Assembly (NCBI RefSeq): GCF_020622345.1
Contig: NZ_JACNMO010000018.1
Location: 52,191-116,190, forward strand
Length of the DNA stretch: 64,000 bases
Direction of reading: 5' to 3'
DNA from: Roseobacter weihaiensis
GTDB taxonomy: Bacteria > Pseudomonadota > Alphaproteobacteria > Rhodobacterales > Rhodobacteraceae
In this document: one piece after another, positions 47,934 to 64,000 of the stretch
How positions within the stretch are numbered: the first letter of the stretch is position 1
How the letters are laid out: each line of letters begins with the position of its first letter
Made by a program: the position numbers and the translations under genes
Notes under the pieces: model-generated
What the model was told of the DNA's origin: nothing
The model's input: the letters and a program-made list of their open reading frames with translations, nothing else
Database searches by the model: none

Positions 47934-48167
47934 GAATTTGGTGGGGCAACCCGCCAGATAGGCAGGGCTTTCGGGCCTTGCTTCTGTCCGAGACGGAGGG
48001 TGTGGGGCAACTCACATAATTCCTTCCTGAGATGGGAAACGAGAAAATTCAGCCTATCAAGGCGGTTTTGGTCTCGGGACCCTGAATTGGACCCGAAACG
48101 AGGTGCAGACCATCGCACCTCTAAACTGAGCCGGGTGGGGAAACCTGCCCAATTTTGGAGTGAAACT
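47934..48167 (+). other. rplJL messenger leader region
   Basis: This 234-base region separates rplA from rplJ. In most bacteria the L10-L7/L12 complex binds the rplJ leader to repress its own translation. Several short hairpins are visible, for example GGTGGG/CCCGCC with a four-base loop just after the rplA stop, and TCGGG/CCCGA around 48075-48098. I cannot place the L10 site from these alone. Confidence 0.45.
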
Positions 48168-48683
48168 GTGGATAGAGCACAAAAAGAACAACTGGTCGAC
48201 GAACTCGGCCAGATCTTTGAAAGCTCTGGCGTCGTCGTGGTAAGCCACTACGCCGGTCTGACAGTTGCTGAAATGCAGGACCTGCGCGCCAAAGCACGCG
48301 AAGCGGGTGGGTCTGTGCGTGTTGCCAAGAACAGGCTCGCCAAGATCGCCCTTGAGGGCAAGCCATGTGCAAGCATCGCTGACCTTCTGACGGGTATGAC
48401 CGTTCTGACCTTTTCTGAAGACCCTGTGGCTGCGGCCAAGGTGGCTCAGGAATACGCCAAAGGGAATGACAAGTTCGTCATTCTCGGCGGTGCCATGGGT
48501 GAGAACGCGTTGGACGTCGCCGGTGTCGAAGCCGTGTCCAAAATGCCTTCGCGGGAGGAGCTTATCTCCACCATCGCGGGCATGCTGGGCGCACCTGCAT
48601 CGAACATCGCCGGGGCCATTGGCGCACCAGGCAGCAATATCGCATCCATCTTGTCCACCATCGAGGACAAGGCGGCTGCCTAA
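48168..48683 (+). CDS. rplJ: Ribosomal protein L10
   Basis: A 171-residue L10, base of the L7/L12 stalk. It begins with GTG ([21 protein letters not shown]) after a GGAG; the open frame extends upstream into the leader but that part is not conserved. [22 protein letters not shown] and [11 protein letters not shown] mark the rRNA-binding domain, and the alanine-rich C-terminal helix binds L7/L12 dimers. Confidence 0.96.
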   Translation: MDRAQKEQLVDELGQIFESSGVVVVSHYAGLTVAEMQDLRAKAREAGGSVRVAKNRLAKIALEGKPCASIADLLTGMTVLTFSEDPVAAAKVAQEYAKGNDKFVILGGAMGENALDVAGVEAVSKMPSREELISTIAGMLGAPASNIAGAIGAPGSNIASILSTIEDKAAA

Positions 48684-48757
48684 AGCAACGTCAAACTGGC
48701 GTCGGGCCCAAAGCACGACGTTGGAACACACATATCGTTAACGGAAAGAGCTAAAAC

Positions 48758-49132
48758 ATGGCTGATCTGAAAAAACTGGCAGAAGAGATCGTTGGTCTGA
48801 CCCTGCTTGAAGCACAAGAACTGAAAACAATCCTCAAAGACGAGTACGGCATCGAGCCCGCCGCTGGCGGCGCTGTGATGATGGCGGGCCCGGCTGACGG
48901 TGGCGGTGCTGCCGAGGAAGAAAAGTCGGAATTCGATGTTGTCCTGAAAAACGCAGGCGCTTCGAAAATCAACGTGATCAAGGAAGTACGCGGCATCACC
49001 GGTCTGGGCCTGAAAGAAGCCAAGGACTTGGTCGAAGCCGGCGGCAAGATCAAGGAAGGCGTCGACAAAGCCGAAGCCGAAGAGATCAAAGGCAAACTGG
49101 AAGCAGCTGGCGCCGAGGTCGAACTGGCCTAA
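48758..49132 (+). CDS. rplL: Ribosomal protein L7/L12
   Basis: A 124-residue stalk protein. The N-terminal dimerisation helices ([19 protein letters not shown]), an alanine/glycine hinge, and the globular C-terminal domain ([37 protein letters not shown] in two stretches) are complete. Start ATG follows GGAAAGAGC. It is separated from rplJ by 74 bases. Confidence 0.98.
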   Translation: MADLKKLAEEIVGLTLLEAQELKTILKDEYGIEPAAGGAVMMAGPADGGGAAEEEKSEFDVVLKNAGASKINVIKEVRGITGLGLKEAKDLVEAGGKIKEGVDKAEAEEIKGKLEAAGAEVELA

Positions 49133-49221
49133 GTTGCGACTTCCGAGGGCCGGTCACGCGGTCTTCGATGAAAAACACGAGCTGGACCCGAGAATTCAGG
49201 TCCGGCTCAACCTGTCTTGGT

Positions 49222-49246
49222 AAGGGTCCGGTCTGAGGGGCCTTTT
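49222..49246 (+). terminator. Weak attenuator-like hairpin between rplL and rpoB
   Basis: AAGGGTCC (49222-49229) can pair with GGGCCTTT (49238-49245), with two wobble pairs and an eight-base loop, ending in TTTT. Partial termination between rplL and rpoB is known in other bacteria. The hairpin is imperfect, so this is low confidence; the rest of the 255-base gap is featureless to me. Confidence 0.3.
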
Positions 49247-49387
49247 CCAAGATGCGGTTCAATGGTCGGGAGGACACCGGTGGGACGGTGACCACGAATA
49301 GACCGAAACGTATCGTCTCGTATGGGCGAGGTGCCGTGGCCCGACGGCGTCCTCGACCGGTGAGAACTCTGAAAGGTGACACCTGAT

Positions 49388-52300
49388 ATGGCTCAATCGT
49401 TCCTTGGCCAGAAACGTCTACGTAAATATTATGGCAAAATCCGCGAAGTTCTGGATATGCCGAACCTCATCGAGGTCCAGAAATCCTCTTATGATCTCTT
49501 CCTGAACTCCGGCGATGCTGACGTCCCCACGGACGGCGAAGGCATCACCGGCGTCTTCCAATCGGTCTTTCCGATCAAGGATTTCAACGAGACCTCCGTG
49601 CTTGAATACGTCAAGTATGAGCTGGAAAAACCCAAATACGATGTCGAGGAATGTCAGCAACGCGACATGACCTACAGCGCGCCGCTCAAGGTGACGCTGC
49701 GGCTCATCGTGTTTGATGTGGATGAAGATACCGGCGCGAAATCGGTCAAGGACATCAAGGAACAGGATGTCTTTATGGGCGATATGCCCCTGATGACGCC
49801 CAACGGGACATTTGTCGTGAACGGCACCGAGCGGGTGATCGTCAGCCAGATGCACCGCTCCCCTGGTGTTTTCTTTGACCACGACAAAGGCAAAACCCAT
49901 TCTTCCGGCAAGCTGCTGTTTGCGTGCCGGATCATCCCCTACCGCGGTTCCTGGCTCGACTTTGAGTTCGACGCCAAGGATATCGTCTTTGCGCGCATCG
50001 ACCGCCGTCGCAAACTGCCCGTGACCACGTTGCTCTATGCCCTTGGTCTCGATCAGGAAAGCATCATGGATGCCTACTACAAGACCGTGATGTACAAGCT
50101 TGAGAAGAATAAAGGCTGGGTCGCCCCGTTCTTCCCGGATCGTGTGCGCGGGACCCGCCCGACCTATGATCTGGTGGATGCGAAGACCGGAGAAGTGCTG
50201 TTTGAGCAGGGCAAGAAGGTGACACCACGGGCGGTCAAGAAATTGATCGACGAGGGCAAGGTCACGGAACTGCTGCTGCCTTACGAGCATATCGCAGGCA
50301 AGTTCGTTGCCAAGGACATCATCAACGAAGAGACCGGCGCAATTTATGTCGAGGCCGGGGATGAACTGACCCTTGAGTACGACAAGGACGGCACGCTGAT
50401 CGGCGGCACGGCAAAAGAGTTGATCGATGCGGGCATCACCGAGATCCCCGTGCTCGACATCGATAACGTCAACGTTGGCCCCTACATGCGCAACACCATG
50501 GCGCAGGACAAGAACATGAACCGCGACACCGCGCTCATGGACATCTACCGCGTCATGCGTCCGGGCGAACCGCCCACCGTCGAAGCCGCCTCTGCGCTCT
50601 TCGACACGCTGTTCTTTGATGGCGAGCGTTATGATCTGTCAGCGGTTGGTCGCGTGAAAATGAACATGCGTCTGGCCCTCGATGCCGAAGACACCCAGCG
50701 TACGCTGCGCCGCGAAGACATCGTGGCCTGCATCAAGGCGCTGGTGGATCTGCGCGACGGCCGTGGCGACATCGACGACATCGACCACCTCGGCAACCGC
50801 CGGGTGCGCTCGGTCGGTGAGCTGATGGAGAACCAGTACCGCGTGGGTCTCCTGCGCATGGAGCGTGCGATCAAGGAGCGGATGAGTTCGGTCGAGATCG
50901 ACACGGTGATGCCGCAGGATCTGATCAACGCCAAACCGGCCGCGGCCGCGGTGCGTGAGTTCTTTGGCTCCTCGCAGCTCAGCCAGTTCATGGACCAGAC
51001 CAATCCGCTCTCTGAGGTCACGCACAAGCGGCGCCTCTCCGCGCTTGGGCCGGGCGGTCTGACACGCGAACGCGCGGGCTTCGAGGTGCGCGACGTGCAC
51101 CCGACCCACTATGGCCGGATGTGCCCCATCGAAACGCCGGAAGGGCCGAACATCGGCCTGATCAACTCGCTGGCCACCTTCGCCCGCGTGAACAAGTACG
51201 GCTTTATCGAGACACCGTATCGCAAGGTCGAAAACCGCAAGGTGACCGACGAAGTGCAGTATATGTCTGCCACCGAGGAAATGCGTCACACCGTGGCGCA
51301 GGCCAACGCTCAGCTTGATGAGCAGGGCATGTTCAAAAATGACCTCGTCAGCACACGTCAATCCGGGGATTATACTCTTGCGCCTTCGGAAAATGTCGAC
51401 CTGATCGACGTTTCGCCAAAGCAGTTGGTCTCGGTCGCGGCTTCGCTCATTCCGTTCCTGGAAAATGACGATGCGAACAGGGCGCTCATGGGTTCGAACA
51501 TGCAACGTCAGGCGGTTCCGCTTCTGCAAGCCGAGGCACCGCTCGTGGGTACCGGCATCGAAGAAGTCGTGGCGCGGGACTCCGGGGCGGCCATCATGGC
51601 GAAACGCGCAGGCGTGATCGACCAGGTGGATGCGCAACGGATCGTGATCCGGGCAACCGAAGATCTGGAGCTGGGCGATGCGGGTGTGGACATTTACCGC
51701 ATGCGCAAATTCCAGCGCAGCAACCAGAACACCTGCATCAACCAGCGTCCGCTGGTGAAGGTGGGGGACACTGTAACCAAGGGTCAGGTGGTTGCCGATG
51801 GTCCGTCCACGGACATGGGAGAACTGGCGCTCGGCAAGAACGTCGTCGTCGCCTTCATGCCCTGGAATGGCTACAACTATGAAGACTCCATTCTGATCTC
51901 CGAGCGGATTGCCCGCGACGACGTCTTCACCTCGATCCATATTGAGGAATTCGAAGTCGCCGCCCGTGACACCAAGCTCGGGCCGGAAGAGATCACCCGC
52001 GACATTCCCAACGTCGGCGAGGAAGCCCTGCGCAACCTCGACGAGGCGGGCATCGTCTACATCGGCGCCGATGTGGAGCCGGGCGATATCCTCGTGGGCA
52101 AGATCACACCGAAGGGCGAAAGCCCGATGACGCCGGAAGAAAAGCTTTTGCGCGCCATCTTCGGCGAGAAGGCCTCGGACGTGCGGGATACATCGCTGCG
52201 GGTGAAGCCGGGCGATTTCGGCACCGTTGTCGAAGTGCGCGTCTTCAACCGCCACGGTGTGGAAAAAGACGAACGTGCGCTGCAGATCGAGCGCGAGGAA

Positions 52301-53524
52301 GTCGAACGTCTGGCCCGGGACCGCGACGACGAACTCGCCATCCTCGACCGCAACATCTATGCGCGACTGAAGTCCATGATCCTCGGCAAGGTTGCGGTGA
52401 AAGGCCCCAAAGGCGTGCCATCGAACTCCGAGATCACCGAGGACCTGCTGCAGATGCTGACCCGTGGCCAGTGGTGGCAGCTGGCGCTCAAGGATGAAGC
52501 TGACGCGCAAGTCGTCGAAGCGCTGAACGAGCAATACGAGATCCAGAAACGGGCACTCGACGCACGCTTTGAGGATAAGGTCGAGAAGGTGCGCCGGGGC
52601 GATGATCTGCCTCCAGGCGTGATGAAGATGGTCAAGGTCTTCGTGGCGGTGAAGCGGAAGCTGCAGCCGGGCGACAAGATGGCCGGACGCCACGGCAACA
52701 AGGGTGTGATCTCCAAGGTGGTGCCGATGGAGGACATGCCGTTCCTCGCCGATGGCACCCCGGTCGACTTCTGTCTCAACCCGCTGGGCGTGCCGAGCCG
52801 CATGAACGTCGGACAGATCCTCGAGACCCACATGGGTTGGGCCGCACGCGGTCTCGGCGTCAATGTCGACGAGGCGCTGCAGGAATATCGCCGCTCCGGC
52901 GATCTGACGCCCGTGCGGGATGCGCTCAGCCTTGCTTACGGTGAAAACGTCTATGACGAAGGCATCGCCGGGATGGACGAGGACACGCTGGTCGAGGCAG
53001 CAGGCAATGTCACACGCGGTGTGCCGATTGCAACGCCGGTCTTTGACGGGGCCAAAGAGGCAGACGTGAATGACGCGTTGACGCGCGCTGGCTTTGACAC
53101 CTCCGGTCAGTCGGTGCTGTTCGATGGTCGGACAGGCGAGCAATTCGCCCGACCTGTGACGGTCGGCGTGAAGTATCTGCTGAAACTGCACCACTTGGTG
53201 GATGACAAAATCCACGCGCGTTCCACCGGTCCATACTCGCTGGTCACCCAGCAGCCATTGGGCGGTAAAGCGCAGTTCGGTGGCCAGCGCTTCGGGGAAA
53301 TGGAGGTCTGGGCGCTGGAAGCCTATGGTGCCGCCTACACCCTGCAGGAAATGCTGACCGTGAAGTCGGATGACGTGGCCGGACGGACGAAAGTCTACGA
53401 AAGCATCGTCAAGGGCGAGGACAACTTCGAGGCCGGCGTGCCGGAAAGCTTCAACGTGCTGGTCAAAGAAGTCCGCGGCCTCGGCCTCAACATGGAACTC
53501 CTGGATGCGGAGGAAGATGAGTGA
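49388..53524 (+). CDS. rpoB: RNA polymerase beta subunit
   Basis: A 1378-residue beta subunit, usual alphaproteobacterial length. The rifampicin region ([28 protein letters not shown] in two stretches) carries the wild-type residues at the Asp516, His526 and Ser531 positions. [19 protein letters not shown], the catalytic-region [14 protein letters not shown] and the C-terminal [18 protein letters not shown] are intact. The start is ATG 49388; an ATG four codons earlier is less conserved. Its last four bases (GTGA) overlap the start of a lipoprotein gene rather than running on to rpoC. Confidence 0.98.
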   Translation: MAQSFLGQKRLRKYYGKIREVLDMPNLIEVQKSSYDLFLNSGDADVPTDGEGITGVFQSVFPIKDFNETSVLEYVKYELEKPKYDVEECQQRDMTYSAPLKVTLRLIVFDVDEDTGAKSVKDIKEQDVFMGDMPLMTPNGTFVVNGTERVIVSQMHRSPGVFFDHDKGKTHSSGKLLFACRIIPYRGSWLDFEFDAKDIVFARIDRRRKLPVTTLLYALGLDQESIMDAYYKTVMYKLEKNKGWVAPFFPDRVRGTRPTYDLVDAKTGEVLFEQGKKVTPRAVKKLIDEGKVTELLLPYEHIAGKFVAKDIINEETGAIYVEAGDELTLEYDKDGTLIGGTAKELIDAGITEIPVLDIDNVNVGPYMRNTMAQDKNMNRDTALMDIYRVMRPGEPPTVEAASALFDTLFFDGERYDLSAVGRVKMNMRLALDAEDTQRTLRREDIVACIKALVDLRDGRGDIDDIDHLGNRRVRSVGELMENQYRVGLLRMERAIKERMSSVEIDTVMPQDLINAKPAAAAVREFFGSSQLSQFMDQTNPLSEVTHKRRLSALGPGGLTRERAGFEVRDVHPTHYGRMCPIETPEGPNIGLINSLATFARVNKYGFIETPYRKVENRKVTDEVQYMSATEEMRHTVAQANAQLDEQGMFKNDLVSTRQSGDYTLAPSENVDLIDVSPKQLVSVAASLIPFLENDDANRALMGSNMQRQAVPLLQAEAPLVGTGIEEVVARDSGAAIMAKRAGVIDQVDAQRIVIRATEDLELGDAGVDIYRMRKFQRSNQNTCINQRPLVKVGDTVTKGQVVADGPSTDMGELALGKNVVVAFMPWNGYNYEDSILISERIARDDVFTSIHIEEFEVAARDTKLGPEEITRDIPNVGEEALRNLDEAGIVYIGADVEPGDILVGKITPKGESPMTPEEKLLRAIFGEKASDVRDTSLRVKPGDFGTVVEVRVFNRHGVEKDERALQIEREEVERLARDRDDELAILDRNIYARLKSMILGKVAVKGPKGVPSNSEITEDLLQMLTRGQWWQLALKDEADAQVVEALNEQYEIQKRALDARFEDKVEKVRRGDDLPPGVMKMVKVFVAVKRKLQPGDKMAGRHGNKGVISKVVPMEDMPFLADGTPVDFCLNPLGVPSRMNVGQILETHMGWAARGLGVNVDEALQEYRRSGDLTPVRDALSLAYGENVYDEGIAGMDEDTLVEAAGNVTRGVPIATPVFDGAKEADVNDALTRAGFDTSGQSVLFDGRTGEQFARPVTVGVKYLLKLHHLVDDKIHARSTGPYSLVTQQPLGGKAQFGGQRFGEMEVWALEAYGAAYTLQEMLTVKSDDVAGRTKVYESIVKGEDNFEAGVPESFNVLVKEVRGLGLNMELLDAEEDE

Positions 53525-53975
53525 ATTGGATCAAATCAAACTCGCGACGTCTCATTAAATCGGGTGCCGGATTGATCGCTTGTACAACGTTTCTGGCCGC
53601 TTGCGTCTCGGCAGAGCAGCAAGCGCGGAATGAAGAGCGGGCCGAGCGCAGCGCCGCCTCGAAGGATGTCGTCGTTGCTGCTTGCTACGATGCAACCGCT
53701 GCAGAAACGGAAAATGCTCAACGGATTGTCTCGTCTAACGGAGGAGGAGAGGCAATGTATTGGTGGTGGAATCCAAGTTGGAACCCGAACAGGCTTGCTG
53801 CCGTTCGAGGCAACGCTTTGGCTCCCATTGACCTGAACCCGACCTGTCTGCCTAAGGCCGAAGCCACTTGTGCAAAACTGAGCTTAGTGCCTAACGGCGG
53901 TGGTGTCACGAGATCTCAAGCCGCCGCCGGTCGTGGAGAAATTAACGTTACTTGCTCACCAGCATTGGAGCAGTC

Positions 53976-53979
<4 letters not shown>
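53521..53979 (+). CDS. Predicted lipoprotein encoded between rpoB and rpoC
   Basis: A 152-residue protein that I do not recognise. The N-terminus is a good lipoprotein signal: basic [11 protein letters not shown], hydrophobic [13 protein letters not shown], lipid Cys28. The mature part has four more cysteines (55, 109, 117, 145), an odd [12 protein letters not shown] segment, and no known domain. The start is GTG at 53521, overlapping the rpoB stop (GTGA), with GGAGGA six bases upstream; its stop overlaps the rpoC ATG (ATGA). By my count the gene is about 55 percent GC. rpoB and rpoC are adjacent in nearly all bacteria, so this insertion is unusual. A disulfide-bonded envelope protein is the inference. 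Confidence 0.65.
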
Positions 53980-58220
<4,241 letters not shown>

Positions 58221-58243
58221 AAGGTTGCCAAGACTTCAGAACA

Positions 58244-58276
58244 AGGCCCTCGCCGAAATCCTCGGCGGGGGCTTTT
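58244..58276 (+). terminator. Intrinsic terminator after rpoC
   Basis: GCCCTCGCCGA (58246-58256) pairs with TCGGCGGGGGC (58262-58272) with one wobble and a five-base loop, followed by TTTT. It ends the long rplKAJL-rpoBC transcription unit. The remaining 58277-58402 gap must contain the DMT transporter promoter. Confidence 0.85.
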
Positions 58277-58402
58277 CATTTCAGGCCCGCCTGTGTTTGG
58301 TGGGAAAATGACCCGGTTTTCGAGTAAAAGAGCAAGGCACTTTTGTGCGATGATCTGGTGCGCGTTTGGCCTTTCAGCCTTGCGCGGTGATCGGAGGCAC
58401 AG

Positions 58403-59272
58403 ATGTCGCCCAATGTGATCGGGGCAGCCTTAATGATGGCCGCGATGGCCTGCTACACGTTCAACGATGCTTTGCTCAAAGCGACGAACGGTGATCTGCC
58501 TCTTTTCCAGCTGTTGTTTCTGCGCGGGCTGCTGGCCACCACCTGCATTGGCGTTTTGGCCTATCGGCGCGGCGCTTTGCGCACAGATATGTCTCTGCGG
58601 GATTGGGGGCTGATCGGTTTGCGGTCTGCCGCCGAAGTAGGAGCGGCCTATTTCCTCGTGACAGCGCTGCTGAACATGCCGCTGGCCAATGTGACCGCGA
58701 TCCTGCAAATCCTTCCGCTTACCGTTACCTTGGGATCCGCCCTGTTTTTTCGCGAAGCTGTCGGATGGCGGCGGATGGGGGCCATTCTGATCGGCTTTTG
58801 CGGCATGCTTCTGATCGTGCGCCCGGGCACGGAAGGCTTTACGATCTGGTCTGGGTACGCGTTGATGGCCGTCCTCTGCGTCACCGCGCGCGATCTGTCG
58901 ACGCGGCGCATGTCTGCCGCCGTACCATCCTTGCTGGTGACTTTTTCGGCATCGCTTGCGGTGCTGGTCGCGGCGGGGCTGGCCTGTCTGATGATCGACT
59001 GGGCGCCCGTGACACCGCGCCTTGGGGGACTGGTTCTTGCGGCAGCCCTTTTCATCATCGGAGGCTACTTCTTTTCTGTGCAGGTGATGCGGGTAGGCGA
59101 CGTGTCTTTCATTGCGCCTTTCCGCTATACCGGGCTGATCTGGGCGTTGCTGCTGGGATGGCTCTTTTTCGGGGACTGGCCCGAGCCGCTGACCCTGCTG
59201 GGCGCCGCCATCATCGTCGCCACCGGTCTTTTCACCCTCTACCGCGAGCGGCACCTGTTGCACTGCCGCTAA
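58403..59272 (+). CDS. DMT superfamily (EamA) transporter
   Basis: A 289-residue inner-membrane protein with ten predicted helices in two EamA repeats. First repeat: [23 protein letters not shown] and [26 protein letters not shown]; the repeat-ending [31 protein letters not shown] in two stretches is typical, and the second repeat ends [29 protein letters not shown]. The substrate is unknown. It stands alone between the rpo and str units. Confidence 0.9.
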   Translation: MSPNVIGAALMMAAMACYTFNDALLKATNGDLPLFQLLFLRGLLATTCIGVLAYRRGALRTDMSLRDWGLIGLRSAAEVGAAYFLVTALLNMPLANVTAILQILPLTVTLGSALFFREAVGWRRMGAILIGFCGMLLIVRPGTEGFTIWSGYALMAVLCVTARDLSTRRMSAAVPSLLVTFSASLAVLVAAGLACLMIDWAPVTPRLGGLVLAAALFIIGGYFFSVQVMRVGDVSFIAPFRYTGLIWALLLGWLFFGDWPEPLTLLGAAIIVATGLFTLYRERHLLHCR

Positions 59273-59379
59273 AGACGGCGATCCGGCGCGTTACCGCAGT
59301 GTTGCGGCCCTGTTTTACAAGGCCTTCTGGCTGTGCGCCGATGAGGTCGACTTTGCCGCCGACTTACCTTGCAGGGCTG

Positions 59380-59408
59380 TTGACAGTGGCAGCGACTCCT
59401 TTTATACG
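59380..59408 (+). promoter_or_regulatory. Strong sigma-70 promoter for the str operon
   Basis: A perfect TTGACA (59380-59385) and TATACG (59403-59408) are separated by exactly 17 bases. Transcription would start near 59415, giving a leader of about 270 bases before rpsL. Other parts of the 59273-59688 gap hold the terminator-like hairpin described next; between 59547 and 59688 nothing else is clear. Confidence 0.7.
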
Positions 59409-59504
59409 CGCGACATCTCGGGGCGGGGCTGTCAGTCTCCGCTCTGAAATCAAAATGAAGTGGTCACGATCCGGCCCCCTATCGGCCCGATCCTCTGTAA
59501 ACCC

Positions 59505-59546
59505 ACCGCGTCGTTTCCTCGGTACGGAAACGGAGGCGGTTTTTTT
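59505..59546 (+). terminator. Terminator-like hairpin in the str leader (possible attenuator)
   Basis: ACCGC (59505-59509) and GCGGT (59536-59540) form the base, and CGTTTCC (59512-59518) pairs with GGAAACG (59526-59532) above it; the helix runs into seven T. It lies about 90 bases after the predicted transcription start and 143 bases before rpsL, so it would stop str transcription unless overcome. It could otherwise serve as the terminator of the DMT transporter gene, but then lies 230 bases past its stop and beyond the promoter. Confidence 0.6.
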
Positions 59547-59688
59547 GTTGTCGCGTATGTCTGCGGCAAGAGATAAACGCGCTTTTCGCGCACCGGACGG
59601 TTCATGGACGCGTGAGCCGGGGAAATTGAAACCGCATGAGGGTCGTCCTCGTGCACACATATGTGAGCAACACGGGGAAAGAACCGGA

Positions 59689-60060
59689 ATGCCAACGATC
59701 CAGCAGCTGATCCGCAAACCGCGGCAGCCTAAAATCAAACGTTCAAAGTCCATGCACCTGCAGGAATGCCCGCAGAAGCGTGGCGTTTGTACGCGTGTCT
59801 ACACCACCACGCCGAAGAAACCGAACTCCGCGATGCGGAAAGTAGCCAAGGTCCGCCTGACCAATGGCTTTGAGGTGATCAGCTACATCCCGGGTGAAAG
59901 CCACAACCTTCAGGAACACTCGGTTGTTCTGATCCGTGGCGGCCGTGTCAAAGACCTTCCCGGTGTCCGTTATCACATCCTGCGCGGTGTGCTCGATACC
60001 CAAGGCGTCAAAGACCGTAAGCAACGTCGTTCGAAATACGGCGCGAAGCGTCCGAAGTAA
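59689..60060 (+). CDS. rpsL: Ribosomal protein S12
   Basis: A 123-residue S12 of the decoding centre. The classic [19 protein letters not shown] (lysine at the position where streptomycin resistance arises) and [17 protein letters not shown] are wild type. The ATG at 59689 starts the conserved [12 protein letters not shown]; the open frame extends far upstream but is not coding there. It leads the str operon rpsL-rpsG-fusA-tuf. Confidence 0.98.
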   Translation: MPTIQQLIRKPRQPKIKRSKSMHLQECPQKRGVCTRVYTTTPKKPNSAMRKVAKVRLTNGFEVISYIPGESHNLQEHSVVLIRGGRVKDLPGVRYHILRGVLDTQGVKDRKQRRSKYGAKRPK

Positions 60061-60069
60061 GAGGAATAA

Positions 60070-60543
<474 letters not shown>

Positions 60544-60606
60544 CATTGTCGCGTCCCGTCCGGGGGCGCGCATTCTTGTTTTAGACACTCCTGAGGAAGC
60601 AGCCCC

Positions 60607-62724
60607 ATGGCACGCGATTATCCGCTCGACCGCTACCGCAACTTTGGCATCATGGCCCATATTGATGCCGGGAAAACAACCTGTTCGGAACGCATCCTGT
60701 TTTACACAGGCAAGTCCCACAACATTGGTGAGGTGCACGATGGTGCGGCTACCATGGACTGGATGGAGCAGGAGCAGGAACGCGGGATCACGATCACGTC
60801 CGCTGCGACCACAACGTTCTGGGAGCGGACAGAGGACGGCCAGACGCCCGACTCCGAAAAGCACCGTCTGAACATCATCGACACCCCCGGCCACGTGGAC
60901 TTCACCATCGAAGTCGAACGCTCGCTGGCGGTGCTCGACGGTGCTGTTTGTGTTCTTGATGCCAACGCAGGTGTCGAGCCGCAGACCGAAACCGTCTGGC
61001 GTCAGGCGGACCGCTACAAGGTGCCGCGCATGGTGTTCGTCAACAAGATGGACAAGATCGGCGCCGACTTCTTCAACTGTGTGCGCATGGTCGAAGACCG
61101 CACCGGCGCACGTGCTGTGCCTGTTGGTATCCCAATCGGCGCAGAGACAGAGCTGGAAGGTCTGATTGACCTTGTGACCATGGAAGAATGGCTGTGGCAG
61201 GGTGAAGATCTGGGCGCGTCCTGGATCAAGGCCCCGATCCGTGACAGCCTCAAGGACATGGCCGACGAATGGCGTGGCAAGATGATCGAAGCGGCTGTCG
61301 AAGAAGACGACGACGCGATGATGGAATACCTGGAAGGCAACGAGCCTGACGTGCCGACCTTGCGCAAACTGCTGCGCAAGGGCACGCTGGCGCTGCACTT
61401 CGTGCCGGTCCTGGGGGGCTCAGCCTTCAAGAACAAGGGCGTGCAGCCGCTGCTGAACGCCGTGATCGACTATCTGCCGAGCCCGCTCGACGTTGTTGAT
61501 TACATGGGCTTCAAACCCGGTGACGAGACTGAAGAACGCAACATTCCGCGCCGTGCGGACGATGATATGGCCTTTGCTGGTCTCGCGTTCAAAATCATGA
61601 ACGACCCCTTCGTCGGCTCGCTGACCTTCACGCGCATCTACTCGGGCACGATGAACAAGGGCGATACCATCCTGAACTCGACCAAAGGCAAGAAAGAGCG
61701 TGTGGGTCGGATGATGATGATGCACTCCAACAACCGTGAAGAGATCGATGAAGCCTTTGCCGGTGACATCATCGCGCTGGCGGGTCTGAAAGATACCACC
61801 ACGGGCGACACGCTGTGCTCGAACAGTGACCCGGTTGTTCTGGAAACGATGACCTTCCCCGATCCCGTGATCGAGATCGCGGTGGAGCCAAAGACCAAGA
61901 ACGACCAGGAGAAGATGTCTCAGGGTCTGCAGCGTCTGGCGGCAGAAGACCCGTCCTTCCGGGTGGAAACCGACCTTGAGAGCGGTCAGACCATCATGAA
62001 GGGCATGGGGGAATTGCACCTCGACATCCTCGTCGACCGTCTCAAGCGCGAATTCAAGGTGGAGGCGAACATCGGTGCGCCGCAAGTGGCTTACCGCGAG
62101 ACGATCTCCAAGGAAGCCGAGGTCACTTACACCCACAAGAAGCAATCCGGCGGGTCGGGTCAGTTTGCCGAGGTCAAGATGATCCTCACGCCGACAGAAC
62201 CGGGCGAGGGATACTCCTTCGAAAGCCGCATTGTCGGTGGCTCGGTGCCCAAGGAATACATCCCGGGTGTTGAAAAGGGCATAAAGTCGGTGATGGATTC
62301 CGGTCCGCTCGCGGGCTTCCCTGTGATCGATTTCAAGGTCGCGCTGATCGACGGTAAATTCCACGATGTGGACAGTTCGGTTCTGGCGTTCGAGATTGCA
62401 GCCCGTATGGGGATGCGCGAAGGCATGAAGAAAGCCGGTGCAAAACTGCTGGAGCCGATCATGAAGGTCGAAGTGATCTCGCCCGAGGATTACACCGGTA
62501 ACGTCATCGGCGATCTCACATCTCGCCGTGGTCAGGTGACCGGGCAGGAACCGCGCGGCAATGCGATTGCTATCGACGCTTTCGTGCCGCTGGCCAATAT
62601 GTTCGGCTACATCAACACGCTGCGGTCGATGTCGTCGGGCCGGGCGCAGTTCACCATGCAGTTCGATCACTACGACCCGGTTCCACAGAACATCTCGGAT
62701 GAGATTCAAGCAAAATTCGCATAA
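60607..62724 (+). CDS. fusA: Elongation factor G
   Basis: A 705-residue translocase GTPase. G motifs: [39 protein letters not shown] and NKMDKIG. Domains II to V follow, including [31 protein letters not shown] in two stretches and [20 protein letters not shown]. Normal length. It lies in the str operon, 63 bases after rpsG, with GAGGAA upstream. Confidence 0.98.
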   Translation: MARDYPLDRYRNFGIMAHIDAGKTTCSERILFYTGKSHNIGEVHDGAATMDWMEQEQERGITITSAATTTFWERTEDGQTPDSEKHRLNIIDTPGHVDFTIEVERSLAVLDGAVCVLDANAGVEPQTETVWRQADRYKVPRMVFVNKMDKIGADFFNCVRMVEDRTGARAVPVGIPIGAETELEGLIDLVTMEEWLWQGEDLGASWIKAPIRDSLKDMADEWRGKMIEAAVEEDDDAMMEYLEGNEPDVPTLRKLLRKGTLALHFVPVLGGSAFKNKGVQPLLNAVIDYLPSPLDVVDYMGFKPGDETEERNIPRRADDDMAFAGLAFKIMNDPFVGSLTFTRIYSGTMNKGDTILNSTKGKKERVGRMMMMHSNNREEIDEAFAGDIIALAGLKDTTTGDTLCSNSDPVVLETMTFPDPVIEIAVEPKTKNDQEKMSQGLQRLAAEDPSFRVETDLESGQTIMKGMGELHLDILVDRLKREFKVEANIGAPQVAYRETISKEAEVTYTHKKQSGGSGQFAEVKMILTPTEPGEGYSFESRIVGGSVPKEYIPGVEKGIKSVMDSGPLAGFPVIDFKVALIDGKFHDVDSSVLAFEIAARMGMREGMKKAGAKLLEPIMKVEVISPEDYTGNVIGDLTSRRGQVTGQEPRGNAIAIDAFVPLANMFGYINTLRSMSSGRAQFTMQFDHYDPVPQNISDEIQAKFA

Positions 62725-62824
62725 CGCGCTGCCCCGCAAGGGGCGGCGACCCATCACGTCGGCGGTTTGACCGCCACAACGATTAAGCGGGCGTATCGCC
62801 CGACGAACACCTAAGGAGGCCATC

Positions 62825-64000
<1,176 letters not shown>

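Noticed and set aside
50639..53215. 858-codon open frame on the minus strand of rpoB
   Set aside because: It lies entirely antisense to rpoB and has arginine/histidine/leucine-rich composition typical of shadow frames in GC-rich genes, with no domain.
58603..59688. Long frame running through the DMT gene and into rpsL
   Set aside because: The upstream part overlaps the DMT transporter in another frame and crosses the promoter and hairpin; S12 starts at 59689 by strong conservation.

Overview
The window looks like the chromosome of a marine roseobacter-type alphaproteobacterium (Rhodobacterales). Supporting signs are the gene order rpoZ-rsh-pdxJ-acpS-lepB-rnc-era-recO, the pckA | chvI-chvG-hprK-rapZ-EIIA-HPr block, a DUF6473 gene, 391-residue EF-Tu and GC-rich coding sequence. 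It is mostly core chromosome. I saw no prophage, insertion sequence, CRISPR array or rRNA gene.

Layout. 0.1-3.9 kb: sulfur-linked genes (YeeE/YedE transporter, ClbS/DfsB-like protein, and a leftward DUF2892 / two metallo-beta-lactamase-fold unit with an ATTC-N8-GAAT palindrome at its start). 4.0-7.8 kb: a tightly overlapping leftward operon ispH-GST-DUF3429-methyltransferase-rnhA-TRIC channel. 7.9-19.1 kb: a NYN protein, then the rightward run folK, rpoZ, rsh, DUF2062, pdxJ, two tandem membrane paralogues, LysE exporter, acpS, lepB, rnc, era, DUF1491, recO. 19.1-24.4 kb: accessory regulators and metabolism (META lipoprotein, TetR, acyl-CoA dehydrogenase, XRE regulator, and a LysR-headed regulator paired with a GNAT-like protein). 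24.4-31.8 kb: pckA, the ChvI/ChvG two-component system and a regulatory PTS with HPr kinase and RapZ. 31.8-42.6 kb: fatty-acid and electron-transfer genes (3-hydroxyacyl-CoA dehydrogenase, etfAB), cobalamin adenosyltransferase, an SDR, parC, a cytochrome P450 and lipoproteins.

42.7-64.0 kb is the transcription/translation core: tuf copy 1, a VOC protein, tRNA-Trp, a hypothetical membrane protein, secE-nusG, rplKA, rplJL, rpoB, rpoC, a DMT transporter, then the str operon rpsL-rpsG-fusA-tuf copy 2, whose stop codon is the last base of the window.

The observations I consider most worth following are: (1) a 152-codon predicted lipoprotein gene between rpoB and rpoC, joined to both by 4-base start/stop overlaps and provided with its own ribosome-binding sites; (2) a strong promoter followed by a terminator-like hairpin ahead of rpsL, suggesting attenuation of the str operon; (3) a SqrR/BigR-type operator candidate governing the two metallo-beta-lactamase-fold genes, one of which has lost its metal-binding signature; (4) a regulator with a LysR-type head but an unfamiliar C-terminal domain, paired with a GNAT-like protein; (5) two tuf genes that appear identical to the base despite different flanks. 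All start choices were made by eye from ribosome-binding sites, overlaps and family conservation.
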